This document shows, in pieces, positions 26,101-36,555 of a DNA stretch of 64,000 nt. This DNA comes from Pegoplata infirma. Taxonomy: Eukaryota > Arthropoda > Insecta > Diptera > Anthomyiidae. Below the pieces are notes generated by a model, which was not told the origin of the DNA, made no database searches, and saw nothing but the letters and a program-made list of their open reading frames with translations. The first letter of the stretch is position 1. Every line of letters begins with the position of its first letter. The DNA lies in NCBI GenBank assembly GCA_963921195.1, contig OY992539.1:158533307-158597306 (forward strand). The letters run 5' to 3'. The position numbers were made by a program, and so were the translations under genes.

Positions 26101-26977
26101 ATTTAAGGTTTTTTGGAGACCCTCATTTTTAAATTGCTATAACTCGGTAAATAATGATCCGATTTTGACTCTATAAAAACTAGAAGGCATAAGTATATTA
26201 GGTTTATCAAGACAGAAAAAAATTAAGACTATCGGACTAGTATTAACAGATATTTATGCATTCATATCAAAAATATTTTCGGGTTACTTGTAATAACTTG
26301 AAATGGCTATATCAAGGTTACCATTATATCGATTTCAAATGCCTTTGCACGAATTTAAATCTTTTTCAATAAAGTTTAATTCGAATAAAAGAGATTGCTC
26401 GATTTTAAATTTTTAAAAAAAATTATTTTTTCAAAAATGATAAACTTGTAATTTTTCGTAGTCTGGAGACCTTTTACTTTCAACGGCTGTATCTCTGCAA
26501 CTATTGCTCCGATTTTGTCAAAATAACAAAAAAATAAAAGATTGAGACTTTATCTTTCCTCGGGAACCAAATGTTAGACAATCGGGCTGGTACTTACAGA
26601 GAAATATGCATTTATGCAAAGTTTTTTTTTTCATTTTTATGAGAAACCCATTATTTAAGGTTTTTTGGAGACCCTCATTTTTAAATTGCTATAACTCGGT
26701 AAATAATGATGCGATTTTGACTCTATAAAAACTAGAATGCATAAGTATATTAGCTTTATCATGACAGAAAAAATTTAAGACTATCAGACTAGTATTAACA
26801 GATATTTATGCATTCATATCAAAAATATTTTCGGGTTACTTGTAATAACTTGAAATGGCTATATCAAGGTTACCATTCTATCGTTTTCTAATGCCTTTGC
26901 ACGAATTTAAATCTTTTTCAATAAAGTTTAAATAGAATAAAAGAGATTGCTCGATTTTAAATTTTTAAAAAAATTTT

Positions 26978-29268
26978 GTGAGGATGTTTATTCTGGCTCG
27001 AGGTCATTATTTTCTTTACTAATTAAAACCATGATATTCTCATAGTATAATTTTCAAGAAAATTATTTTTTTTTTTTTTTTTTGTTTTAAATTTATTTAT
27101 GTTGGTCATTTTTGCAAGACTTAATCGACACGTGTTTCGGAATTTGTCAAGATTCCATTGTCAAGATTATTTAGCAAAAATAGAAACGATATACTACAAA
27201 GTAGCAAACGAGTCTAATGACAAATCGTTTTTGCACAAACTAAAACATTAATACATATTCGACTCTATCCACAATGTGAATTAGAAAGACGAAGAAATTG
27301 TACTATGCTAGTAAGTAACAATTGTCAATAACCAACAAAAATATTTAAAACATTTTACATACGATAGTCCATTGGACTACAACAATATGTTTTTTGTTGC
27401 TGTGAATGAAATTATACCATTATTAGGGCTATTCATCACTATGGCGTGCCAACCATTATGTTCAAATTCTGATTAATTTTTATTAATAAATAAAAATTGT
27501 TTTATTCGACCTTTAAAATATTATATTTTGTGAGGATGTTTATTCTGGCTCGAGGTCATTATTTTCTTTACTAATTAAAACCATGATATTCTCATAGTAT
27601 AATTTTCAAGAAAATTATTTTTTTTTTTTTTGTTTTAAATTTATTTATGTTGGTCATTTTTGCAAGACTTAATCGACACGTGTTTCGGAATTTGTCAAGA
27701 TTCCATTGTCAAGATTATTTAGCAAAAATAGAAACGATATACTACAAAGTAGCAAACGAGTCTAATGACAAATCGTTTTTGCACAAACTAAAACATTAAT
27801 ACATATTCGACTCTATCCACAATGTGAATTAGAAAGACGAAGAAATTGTACTATGCTAGTAAGTAACAATTGTCAATAACCAACAAAAATATTTAAAACA
27901 TTTTACATACGATAGTCCATTGGACTACAACAATATGTTTCTTGTTGCTGTGAATGAAATTATACCATTATTAGGGCTATTCATCACTATGGCGTGCCAA
28001 CCATTATGTTCAAATTCTGATTAATTTTTATTAATAAATAAAAATTGTTTTATTCGACCTTTAAAATATTATATTTTGTGAGGATGTTTATTCTGGCTCG
28101 AGGTCATTATTTTCTTTACTAATTAAAACCATGATATTCTCATAGTATAATTTTCAAGAAAATTATTTTTTTTTTTTTTTTTTTTGTTTTAAATTTATTT
28201 ATGTTGGTCATTTTTGCAAGACTTAATCGACACGTGTTTCGGAATTTGTCAAGATTCCATTGTCAAGATTATTTAGCAAAAATAGAAACGATATACTACA
28301 AAGTAGCAAACGAGTCTAATGACAAATCGTTTTTGCACAAACTAAAACATTAATACATATTCGACTCTATCCACAATGTGAATTAGAAAGACGAAGAAAT
28401 TGTACTATGCTAGTAAGTAACAATTGTCAATAACCAACAAAAATATTTAAAACATTTTACATACGATAGTCCATTGGACTACAACAATATGTTTTTTGTT
28501 GCTGTGAATGAAATTATACCATTATTAGGGCTATTCATCACTATGGCGTGCCAACCATTATGTTCAAATTCTGATTAATTTTTATTAATAAATAAAAATT
28601 GTTTTATTCGACCTTTAAAATATTATATTTTGTGAGGATGTTTATTCTGGCTCGAGGTCATTATTTTCTTTACTAATTAAAACCATGATATTCTCATAGT
28701 ATAATTTTCAAGAAAATTATTTTTTTTTTTTTTTTTGTTTTAAATTTATTTATGTTGGTCATTTTTGCAAGACTTAATCGACACGTGTTTCGGAATTTGT
28801 CAAGATTCCATTGTCAAGATTATTTAGCAAAAATAGAAACGATATACTACAAAGTAGCAAACGAGTCTAATGACAAATCGTTTTTGCACAAACTAAAACA
28901 TTAATACATATTCGACTCTATCCACAATGTGAATTAGAAAGACGAAGAAATTGTACTATGCTAGTAAGTAACAATTGTCAATAACCAACAAAAATATTTA
29001 AAACATTTTACATACGATAGTCCATTGGACTACAACAATATGTTTTTTGTTGCTGTGAATGAAATTATACCATTATTAGGGCTATTCATCACTATGGCGT
29101 GCCAACCATTATGTTCAAATTCTGATTAATTTTTATTAATAAATAAAAATTGTTTTATTCGACCTTTAAAATATTATATTTTGTGAGGATGTTTATTCTG
29201 GCTCGAGGTCATTATTTTCTTTACTAATTAAAACCATGATATTCTCATAGTATAATTTTCAAGAAAAT

Positions 29269-29302
<34 letters not shown>

Positions 29303-30980
29303 TTTTAAATTTATTTATGTTGGTCATTTTTGCAAGACTTAATCGACACGTGTTTCGGAATTTGTCAAGATTCCATTGTCAAGATTATTTAGCAAAAATA
29401 GAAACGATATACTACAAAGTAGCAAACGAGTCTAATGACAAATCGTTTTTGCACAAACTAAAACATTAATACATATTCGACTCTATCCACAATGTGAATT
29501 AGAAAGACGAAGAAATTGTACTATGCTAGTAAGTAACAATTGTCAATAACCAACAAAAATATTTAAAACATTTTACATACGATAGTCCATTGGACTACAA
29601 CAATATGTTTTTTGTTGCTGTGAATGAAATTATACCATTATTAGGGCTATTCATCACTATGGCGTGCCAACCATTATGTTCAAATTCTGATTAATTTTTA
29701 TTAATAAATAAAAATTGTTTTATTCGACCTTTAAAATATTATATTTTGTGAGGATGTTTATTCTGGCTCGAGGTCATTATTTTCTTTACTAATTAAAACC
29801 ATGATATTCTCATAGTATAATTTTCAAGAAAATTATTTTTTTTTTTTGTTTTAAATTTATTTATGTTGGTCATTTTTGCAAGACTTAATCGACACGTGTT
29901 TCGGAATTTGTCAAGATTCCATTGTCAAGATTATTTAGCAAAAATAGAAACGATATACTACAAAGTAGCAAACGAGTCTAATGACAAATCGTTTTTGCAC
30001 AAACTAAAACATTAATACATATTCGACTCTATCCACAATGTGAATTAGAAAGACGAAGAAATTGTACTATGCTAGTAAGTAACAATTGTCAATAACCAAC
30101 AAAAATATTTAAAACATTTTACATACGATAGTCCATTGGACTACAACAATATGTTTTTTGTTGCTGTGAATGAAATTATACCATTATTAGGGCTATTCAT
30201 CACTATGGCGTGCCAACCATTATGTTCAAATTCTGATTAATTTTTATTAATAAATAAAAATTGTTTTATTCGACCTTTAAAATATTATATTTTGTGAGGA
30301 TGTTTATTCTGGCTCGAGGTCATTATTTTCTTTACTAATTAAAACCATGATATTCTCATAGTATAATTTTCAAGAAAATTATTTTTTTTTTTTTTTGTTT
30401 TAAATTTATTTATGTTGGTCATTTTTGCAAGACTTAATCGACACGTGTTTCGGAATTTGTCAAGATTCCATTGTCAAGATTATTTAGCAAAAATAGAAAC
30501 GATATACTACAAAGTAGCAAACGAGTCTAATGACAAATCGTTTTTGCACAAACTAAAACATTAATACATATTCGACTCTATCCACAATGTGAATTAGAAA
30601 GACGAAGAAATTGTACTATGCTAGTAAGTAACAATTGTCAATAACCAACAAAAATATTTAAAACATTTTACATACGATAGTCCATTGGACTACAACAATA
30701 TGTTTTTTGTTGCTGTGAATGAAATTATACCATTATTAGGGCTATTCATCACTATGGCGTGCCAACCATTATGTTCAAATTCTGATTAATTTTTATTAAT
30801 AAATAAAAATTGTTTTATTCGACCTTTAAAATATTATATTTTGTGAGGATGTTTATTCTGGCTCGAGGTCATTATTTTCTTTACTAATTAAAACCATGAT
30901 ATTCTCATAGTATAATTTTCAAGAAAATTATTTTTTTTTTTTTTTTTGTTTTAAATTTATTTATGTTGGTCATTTTTGCA
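26978..30980 (+). repeat. Left arm: about 7.3 direct units
   Basis: Units start GTGAGGATGTTTATTCTGG at 26978, 27530, 28078, 28632, 29183, 29748, 30294 and 30843. Spacings are 552, 548, 554, 551, 565, 546 and 549, and the differences come from the poly(T) run. The eighth unit stops after GGTCATTTTTGCA at 30980. Substitutions between units are very rare (for example TTTCTTG at about 27938 for TTTTTTG), which implies very recent amplification or active homogenisation. No reading frame is present. Confidence 0.93.
27530..28077 (+). repeat. Reference unit of the second repeat, 548 bp
   Basis: The order of landmarks is GTGAGGATG, a poly(T) run preceded by AAGAAAATTA, then GACACGTGTTTCGGAATTTG (with an ACACGTGT palindrome). 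Next come a small direct repeat, TTGTCAAGATT, and a TAGTCCATTGGACTA inverted repeat. The unit ends with ATTTTTATTAATAAATAAAAAT, a hairpin-forming AT stretch. I do not recognise the family. There are no terminal repeats, tRNA-like promoter boxes or coding frames that I can defend. Confidence 0.85.
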
Positions 30981-31010
30981 AAATTCCGAAAACACGTGTC
31001 GATTAAGTCT
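30981..31010. other. 30-bp spacer at the centre of the inverted array
   Basis: The left arm ends TTTTTGCA and the right arm starts TGCAAAAATG. Between them lie 30 bases that are a minus-strand piece of the unit with one extra A in the run before ACACGTGT. The arms adjoining the spacer are complementary over the full remaining array, apart from poly(T) length. A near-perfect palindrome with such a short spacer would extrude readily and is also a classic assembly problem. Confidence 0.85.
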
Positions 31011-33243
31011 TGCAAAAATGACCAACATAAATAAATTTAAAACAAAAAAAAAAAAAAAATAATTTTCTTGAAAATTATACTATGAGAATATCATGGTTTT
31101 AATTAGTAAAGAAAATAATGACCTCGAGCCAGAATAAACATCCTCACAAAATATAATATTTTAAAGGTCGAATAAAACAATTTTTATTTATTAATAAAAA
31201 TTAATCAGAATTTGAACATAATGGTTGGCACGCCATAGTGATGAATAGCCCTAATAATGGTATAATTTCATTCACAGCAACAAAAACATATTGTTGTAGT
31301 CCAATGGACTATCGTATGTAAAATGTTTTAAATATTTTTGTTGGTTATTGACAATTGTTACTTACTAGCATAGTACAATTTCTTCGTCTTTCTAATTCAC
31401 ATTGTGGATAGAGTCGAATATGTATTAATGTTTTAGTTTGTGCAAAAACGATTTGTCATTAGACTCGTTTGCTACTTTGTAGTATATCGTTTCTATTTTT
31501 GCTAAATAATCTTGACAATGGAATCTTGACAAATTCCGAAACACGTGTCGATTAAGTCTTGCAAAAATGACCAACATAAATAAATTTAAAACAAAAAAAA
31601 AAAAAAAAAAAAAAAATAATTTTCTTGAAAATTATACTATGAGAATATCATGGTTTTAATTAGTAAAGAAAATAATGACCTCGAGCCAGAATAAACATCC
31701 TCACAAAATATAATATTTTAAAGGTCGAATAAAACAATTTTTATTTATTAATAAAAATTAATCAGAATTTGAACATAATGGTTGGCACGCCATAGTGATG
31801 AATAGCCCTAATAATGGTATAATTTCATTCACAGCAACAAAAAACATATTGTTGTAGTCCAATGGACTATCGTATGTAAAATGTTTTAAATATTTTTGTT
31901 GGTTATTGACAATTGTTACTTACTAGCATAGTACAATTTCTTCGTCTTTCTAATTCACATTGTGGATAGAGTCGAATATGTATTAATGTTTTAGTTTGTG
32001 CAAAAACGATTTGTCATTAGACTCGTTTGCTACTTTGTAGTATATCGTTTCTATTTTTGCTAAATAATCTTGACAATGGAATCTTGACAAATTCCGAAAC
32101 ACGTGTCGATTAAGTCTTGCAAAAATGACCAACATAAATAAATTTAAAACAAAAAAAAAAAAAAATAATTTTCTTGAAAATTATACTATGAGAATATCAT
32201 GGTTTTAATTAGTAAAGAAAATAATGACCTCGAGCCAGAATAAACATCCTCACAAAATATAATATTTTAAAGGTCGAATAAAACAATTTTTATTTATTAA
32301 TAAAAATTAATCAGAATTTGAACATAATGGTTGGCACGCCATAGTGATGAATAGCCCTAATAATGGTATAATTTCATTCACAGCAACAAAAAACATATTG
32401 TTGTAGTCCAATGGACTATCGTATGTAAAATGTTTTAAATATTTTTGTTGGTTATTGACAATTGTTACTTACTAGCATAGTACAATTTCTTCGTCTTTCT
32501 AATTCACATTGTGGATAGAGTCGAATATGTATTAATGTTTTAGTTTGTGCAAAAACGATTTGTCATTAGACTCGTTTGCTACTTTGTAGTATATCGTTTC
32601 TATTTTTGCTAAATAATCTTGACAATGGAATCTTGACAAATTCCGAAACACGTGTCGATTAAGTCTTGCAAAAATGACCAACATAAATAAATTTAAAACA
32701 AAAAAAAAAATAATTTTCTTGAAAATTATACTATGAGAATATCATGGTTTTAATTAGTAAAGAAAATAATGACCTCGAGCCAGAATAAACATCCTCACAA
32801 AATATAATATTTTAAAGGTCGAATAAAACAATTTTTATTTATTAATAAAAATTAATCAGAATTTGAACATAATGGTTGGCACGCCATAGTGATGAATAGC
32901 CCTAATAATGGTATAATTTCATTCACAGCAACAAAAAACATATTGTTGTAGTCCAATGGACTATCGTATGTAAAATGTTTTAAATATTTTTGTTGGTTAT
33001 TGACAATTGTTACTTACTAGCATAGTACAATTTCTTCGTCTTTCTAATTCACATTGTGGATAGAGTCGAATATGTATTAATGTTTTAGTTTGTGCAAAAA
33101 CGATTTGTCATTAGACTCGTTTGCTACTTTGTAGTATATCGTTTCTATTTTTGCTAAATAATCTTGACAATGGAATCTTGACAAATTCCGAAACACGTGT
33201 CGATTAAGTCTTGCAAAAATGACCAACATAAATAAATTTAAAA

Positions 33244-33283
<40 letters not shown>

Positions 33284-34532
33284 ATTTTCTTGAAAATTAT
33301 ACTATGAGAATATCATGGTTTTAATTAGTAAAGAAAATAATGACCTCGAGCCAGAATAAACATCCTCACAAAATATAATATTTTAAAGGTCGAATAAAAC
33401 AATTTTTATTTATTAATAAAAATTAATCAGAATTTGAACATAATGGTTGGCACGCCATAGTGATGAATAGCCCTAATAATGGTATAATTTCATTCACAGC
33501 AACAAAAAACATATTGTTGTAGTCCAATGGACTATCGTATGTAAAATGTTTTAAATATTTTTGTTGGTTATTGACAATTGTTACTTACTAGCATAGTACA
33601 ATTTCTTCGTCTTTCTAATTCACATTGTGGATAGAGTCGAATATGTATTAATGTTTTAGTTTGTGCAAAAACGATTTGTCATTAGACTCGTTTGCTACTT
33701 TGTAGTATATCGTTTCTATTTTTGCTAAATAATCTTGACAATGGAATCTTGACAAATTCCGAAACACGTGTCGATTAAGTCTTGCAAAAATGACCAACAT
33801 AAATAAATTTAAAACAAAAAAAAAAAGAAAAAAAATAATTTTCTTGAAAATTATACTATGAGAATATCATGGTTTTAATTAGTAAAGAAAATAATGACCT
33901 CGAGCCAGAATAAACATCCTCACAAAATATAATATTTTAAAGGTCGAATAAAACAATTTTTATTTATTAATAAAAATTAATCAGAATTTGAACATAATGG
34001 TTGGCACGCCATAGTGATGAATAGCCCTAATAATGGTATAATTTCATTCACAGCAACAAAAAACATATTGTTGTAGTCCAATGGACTATCGTATGTAAAA
34101 TGTTTTAAATATTTTTGTTGGTTATTGACAATTGTTACTTACTAGCATAGTACAATTTCTTCGTCTTTCTAATTCACATTGTGGATAGAGTCGAATATGT
34201 ATTAATGTTTTAGTTTGTGCAAAAACGATTTGTCATTAGACTCGTTTGCTACTTTGTAGTATATCGTTTCTATTTTTGCTAAATAATCTTGACAATGGAA
34301 TCTTGACAAATTCCGAAACACGTGTCGATTAAGTCTTGCAAAAATGACCAACATAAATAAATTTAAAACAAAAAAAAAAAAAAAAAAAAAAAAAATAATT
34401 TTCTTGAAAATTATACTATGAGAATATCATGGTTTTAATTAGTAAAGAAAATAATGACCTCGAGCCAGAATAAACATCCTCACAAAATATAATATTTTAA
34501 AGGTCGAATAAAACAATTTTTATTTATTAATA
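31011..34532 (-). repeat. Right arm: about 6.4 units in inverse orientation
   Basis: Minus-strand unit starts (CCTCAC on +) are at 31142, 31699, 32248, 32793, 33364, 33918 and 34478, with spacings of 557, 549, 545, 571, 554 and 560. Poly(A) tracts (on +) range from about 11 to 37 bases, and one near 33820-33836 is interrupted by a G. The arm is cut by the Jockey insertion, and an 18-bp remnant ending AATCAG follows it. The left arm is longer by roughly 460 bp. Confidence 0.93.
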
Positions 34533-34533
34533 T

Positions 34534-35586
34534 TCCAGTATTCCAGCTCATCAGTTCGGCTTTCGTGAAAAGCATGGAACCATAGAGCAAGTGAACCGCA
34601 TAACTTGCGAGATTAGGAAAGCCTTTGAAGAAAAAAAATATTGTTCTGCCGTTTTTCTGGATGTCGCTCAGGCTTTCGATAAAGTATGGCACGAGGGTCT
34701 TTTATATAAAATAAAATATCACCTACCAACTATTACACACAAACTTTTAGAGTCTTACCTTCTTAATCGCTACTTCAGGGTGAAATATCAAGAAACTACA
34801 ACTTCTGATTATAAAATGAATGCAGGTGTTCCTCAAGGAAGTGTTCTCGGCCCTGTGCTTTATCTCATATTTACTTCAGACTTGCCGATATCTGAACATA
34901 TTACAACATCAACATTTGCGGATGACACTGCTTTAATAAGCACTCACTCAGACCCATATGTTGCCTCCTTGAGACTTAACAACCATCTTAGAGCTGTGGA
35001 GACGTGGTTCAAGAACTGGCGAATTAAAGTAAATGAACTTAAGAGCAAGCACGTTACGTTTACACTTAGAATGGGGTCTTGTTCCCCTGTCTCATTAAAT
35101 GGTGTAATTATCCCACAGTCTGAGAGTGTTACATACCTTGGTATTCACTTGGACAGACGTCTTACATGGCGAAAACACTTAGAAGCCAAGAGGCTTCATA
35201 TGAAGCTAAAAGCCTGCCAACTACATTGGCTAATTAATAAGCAATCAAAGCTAAGCCTCGACTCTAAGGTCATCCTGTATAATTGTATTATAAAACCAAT
35301 ATGGACTTATGGTATCCAACTGTGGGGTACAGCCAGTATGTCTAATATTGAGCTTATACAGAGGGCACAATCCAAAATTCTGAGGATCATTACGGGAGCT
35401 CCCTGGTACGTCAGAAATGTCAACATTCACCAGGACTTAAATATTCCGTTTGTAAGAGAAGAGTTTATGGACATCAGAACGAAATACGTTGAAAAGCTCA
35501 GGAACCACCCAAATACATTGGCGAGAGCCCTTACTCGAACCCAAACGCACACCAGACTGCAACGTGCTGACTTACCGCCCATTTAA
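34534..35586 (+). CDS. Jockey-type reverse transcriptase, partial (C-terminal 350 aa)
   Basis: ORF2 of a non-LTR retrotransposon; the enzyme copies its own RNA at a nicked chromosomal target. The open frame continues upstream of the first possible start codon to the truncated edge and reads IPAHQFGFREKHGTIEQVNR, the conserved fingers motif of Jockey enzymes. Next come FLDVAQAFDKVWH (first catalytic Asp), AGVPQGSVLGP (the palm motif), TFADDTAL (catalytic FADD box), and YLGIHLDRRLTWRKH of the thumb. The tail ITGAPWYVRN leads to a TAA stop at 35584-35586 with no RNase H domain, as in Jockey. The N-terminal endonuclease and the start of the reverse transcriptase are missing. No stop or frameshift occurs in 350 codons, so the copy is young but cannot be active. 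It has no promoter of its own here. Confidence 0.93.
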   Translation, partial: SSIPAHQFGFREKHGTIEQVNRITCEIRKAFEEKKYCSAVFLDVAQAFDKVWHEGLLYKIKYHLPTITHKLLESYLLNRYFRVKYQETTTSDYKMNAGVPQGSVLGPVLYLIFTSDLPISEHITTSTFADDTALISTHSDPYVASLRLNNHLRAVETWFKNWRIKVNELKSKHVTFTLRMGSCSPVSLNGVIIPQSESVTYLGIHLDRRLTWRKHLEAKRLHMKLKACQLHWLINKQSKLSLDSKVILYNCIIKPIWTYGIQLWGTASMSNIELIQRAQSKILRIITGAPWYVRNVNIHQDLNIPFVREEFMDIRTKYVEKLRNHPNTLARALTRTQTHTRLQRADLPPI

Positions 35587-35701
35587 TTTAGAGGCCCGTT
35601 CTTCAAAATGGCTCCTAGGGAGTAACTAGTATTTAAGTTAGTTTTGTAAGATTTATACACTTATTGTTAGGCCAAGAATGGGCAGATTCAATAATCCAGA
35701 T

Positions 35702-35707
35702 AATAAA
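35702..35707 (+). terminator. Polyadenylation signal of the Jockey copy
   Basis: AATAAA lies about 10 bases before the poly(A) tract (about 35717-35729). This is the right place for the cleavage and polyadenylation signal of the parent RNA. Confidence 0.8.
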
Positions 35708-36316
35708 GTATTTAACAAAAAAAAAAAAATTTATTAATAAAAATTAATCAGAATTTTTAAAAAAATTTATTTTTTCAAAAATGATAAACTTGTAATTTTT
35801 CGTAGTCTGGAGACCTTTTACTTTCAACGGCTGTATCTCTGCAACTATTGCTCCGATTTTGTCAAAATAACAAAAAAATAAAAGATTGAGACTTTATCTT
35901 TCCTCTGGAACCAAATGTGAGACAATCGGGCTGGTACTTACAGAGATATATGCATTTATGCAAAGTTTTTTTTTCATTTTTATGAGAAACCCATTATTTA
36001 AGGTTTTTTGGAGACCCTCATTTTTAAATTACTATAACTCGGTAAATAATGATCCGATTTTGACTCTATAAAAACTAGAATGCATAAGTATATTAGCTTT
36101 ATCATGACAGAAAAAAATTAAGACTATCGGACTAGTATTAACAGATATTTATGCATTCATATCAAAAATATTTTCGGGTTACTTGTAATAACTTGAAATG
36201 GCTATATCAAGGTTACCATTATATCGATTTCAAATGCCTTTGCACGAATTTAAATCTTTTTTAATAAAGTTTAATTCGAATAAAAGAGATTGCTCGATTT
36301 TAAATTTTTAAAAAAA

Positions 36317-36499
36317 ATTATTTTTTCAAAAATGATAAACTTGTAATTTTTCGTAGTCTGGAGACCTTTTACTTTCAACGGCTGTATCTCTGCAACTATT
36401 GCTTATTTTTTTATTATTTTTTCAAAAATGATAAACTTGTAATTTTTCGTAGTCTGGAGACCTTTTACTTTCAACGGCTGTATCTCTGCAACTATTGCT
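36317..36499 (+). repeat. 96-bp partial tandem duplication within a monomer
   Basis: AATGATAAACTTG occurs at 36331 and again at 36427, followed each time by the same text to CTGCAACTATTGCT. The junction at 36404-36418 reads GCTTATTTTTTTATTATTTT, joining the CTATTGCT site to the AT-rich stretch. It looks like a slippage or end-joining product using T/A-rich microhomology. Confidence 0.85.
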
Positions 36500-36551
36500 C
36501 CGATTTTGTCAAAATAACAAAAAAATAAAAGATTGAGACTTTATCTTTCCT

Positions 36552-36555
36552 CTGG
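36552..36555 (+). other. 26-bp deletion scar at CTGG
   Basis: Normal monomers read CCTCTGG, then 26 bases ending in CTGG, then TACTTACAG. Here CCTCTGG is followed directly by TACTTACAG. The deletion is between two direct CTGG repeats. Confidence 0.85.

Larger units (their letters stand above)
11913..26976 (+). repeat. 551-bp satellite block, about 27 monomers
   Basis: This is the longest uninterrupted run. The approximate order is C A A B C A B/A A B A C B C A B(deleted) C C A/B A A B A B B C A B. Period 551 is exact between many copies (12954, 13505, 14056; 15159, 15710, 16261). A 4-bp insertion near 23024 shifts one copy to 555. One monomer at about 20168 lost some 200 bp. There is no gene: the short frames that recur in each monomer begin at TTG and are broken whenever the poly(T) run changes length. 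Confidence 0.96.
34533..35729 (+). mobile_element. Jockey-clade non-LTR retrotransposon, 5' truncated
   Basis: This is a 1.2-kb insertion in the right arm, flanked by TTTATTAATA (34523-34532 and 35730-35739), a 10-bp target duplication. It ends in about 13 A after an AATAAA signal. The element keeps the 3' part of ORF2 and about 130 bp of 3' UTR. The 5' junction repeats ATTCCAG twice, a small addition of the sort seen at truncated LINE 5' ends. It inserted after the array was inverted, since its flanks are array sequence. Its base composition (less AT-rich, with normal codon use) contrasts with everything around it. Confidence 0.93.
26977..35751. repeat. Inverted tandem array of a second ~550-bp repeat
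   Basis: An 8.8-kb insertion interrupts a satellite monomer at its AT-rich stretch. It is flanked by a 17-bp direct repeat, AATTTTTAAAAAAATTT (26960-26976 and 35752-35768), present once in intact monomers. It consists of about 7.3 head-to-tail units on the + strand, a 30-bp spacer, and about 6.4 units on the minus strand. A Jockey element lies near its right end. Units are almost identical, differing mainly in one poly(T) tract. The unit is unrelated to the 551-bp satellite. The single long flanking duplication suggests one insertion event followed by expansion, or insertion of a preformed array. Confidence 0.9.

Noticed and set aside
26978..34532. CRISPR-like regular spacing of repeats
   Set aside because: The repeats are 550 bp, contiguous and without unique spacers, in a eukaryotic satellite context. 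They are simple tandem units.
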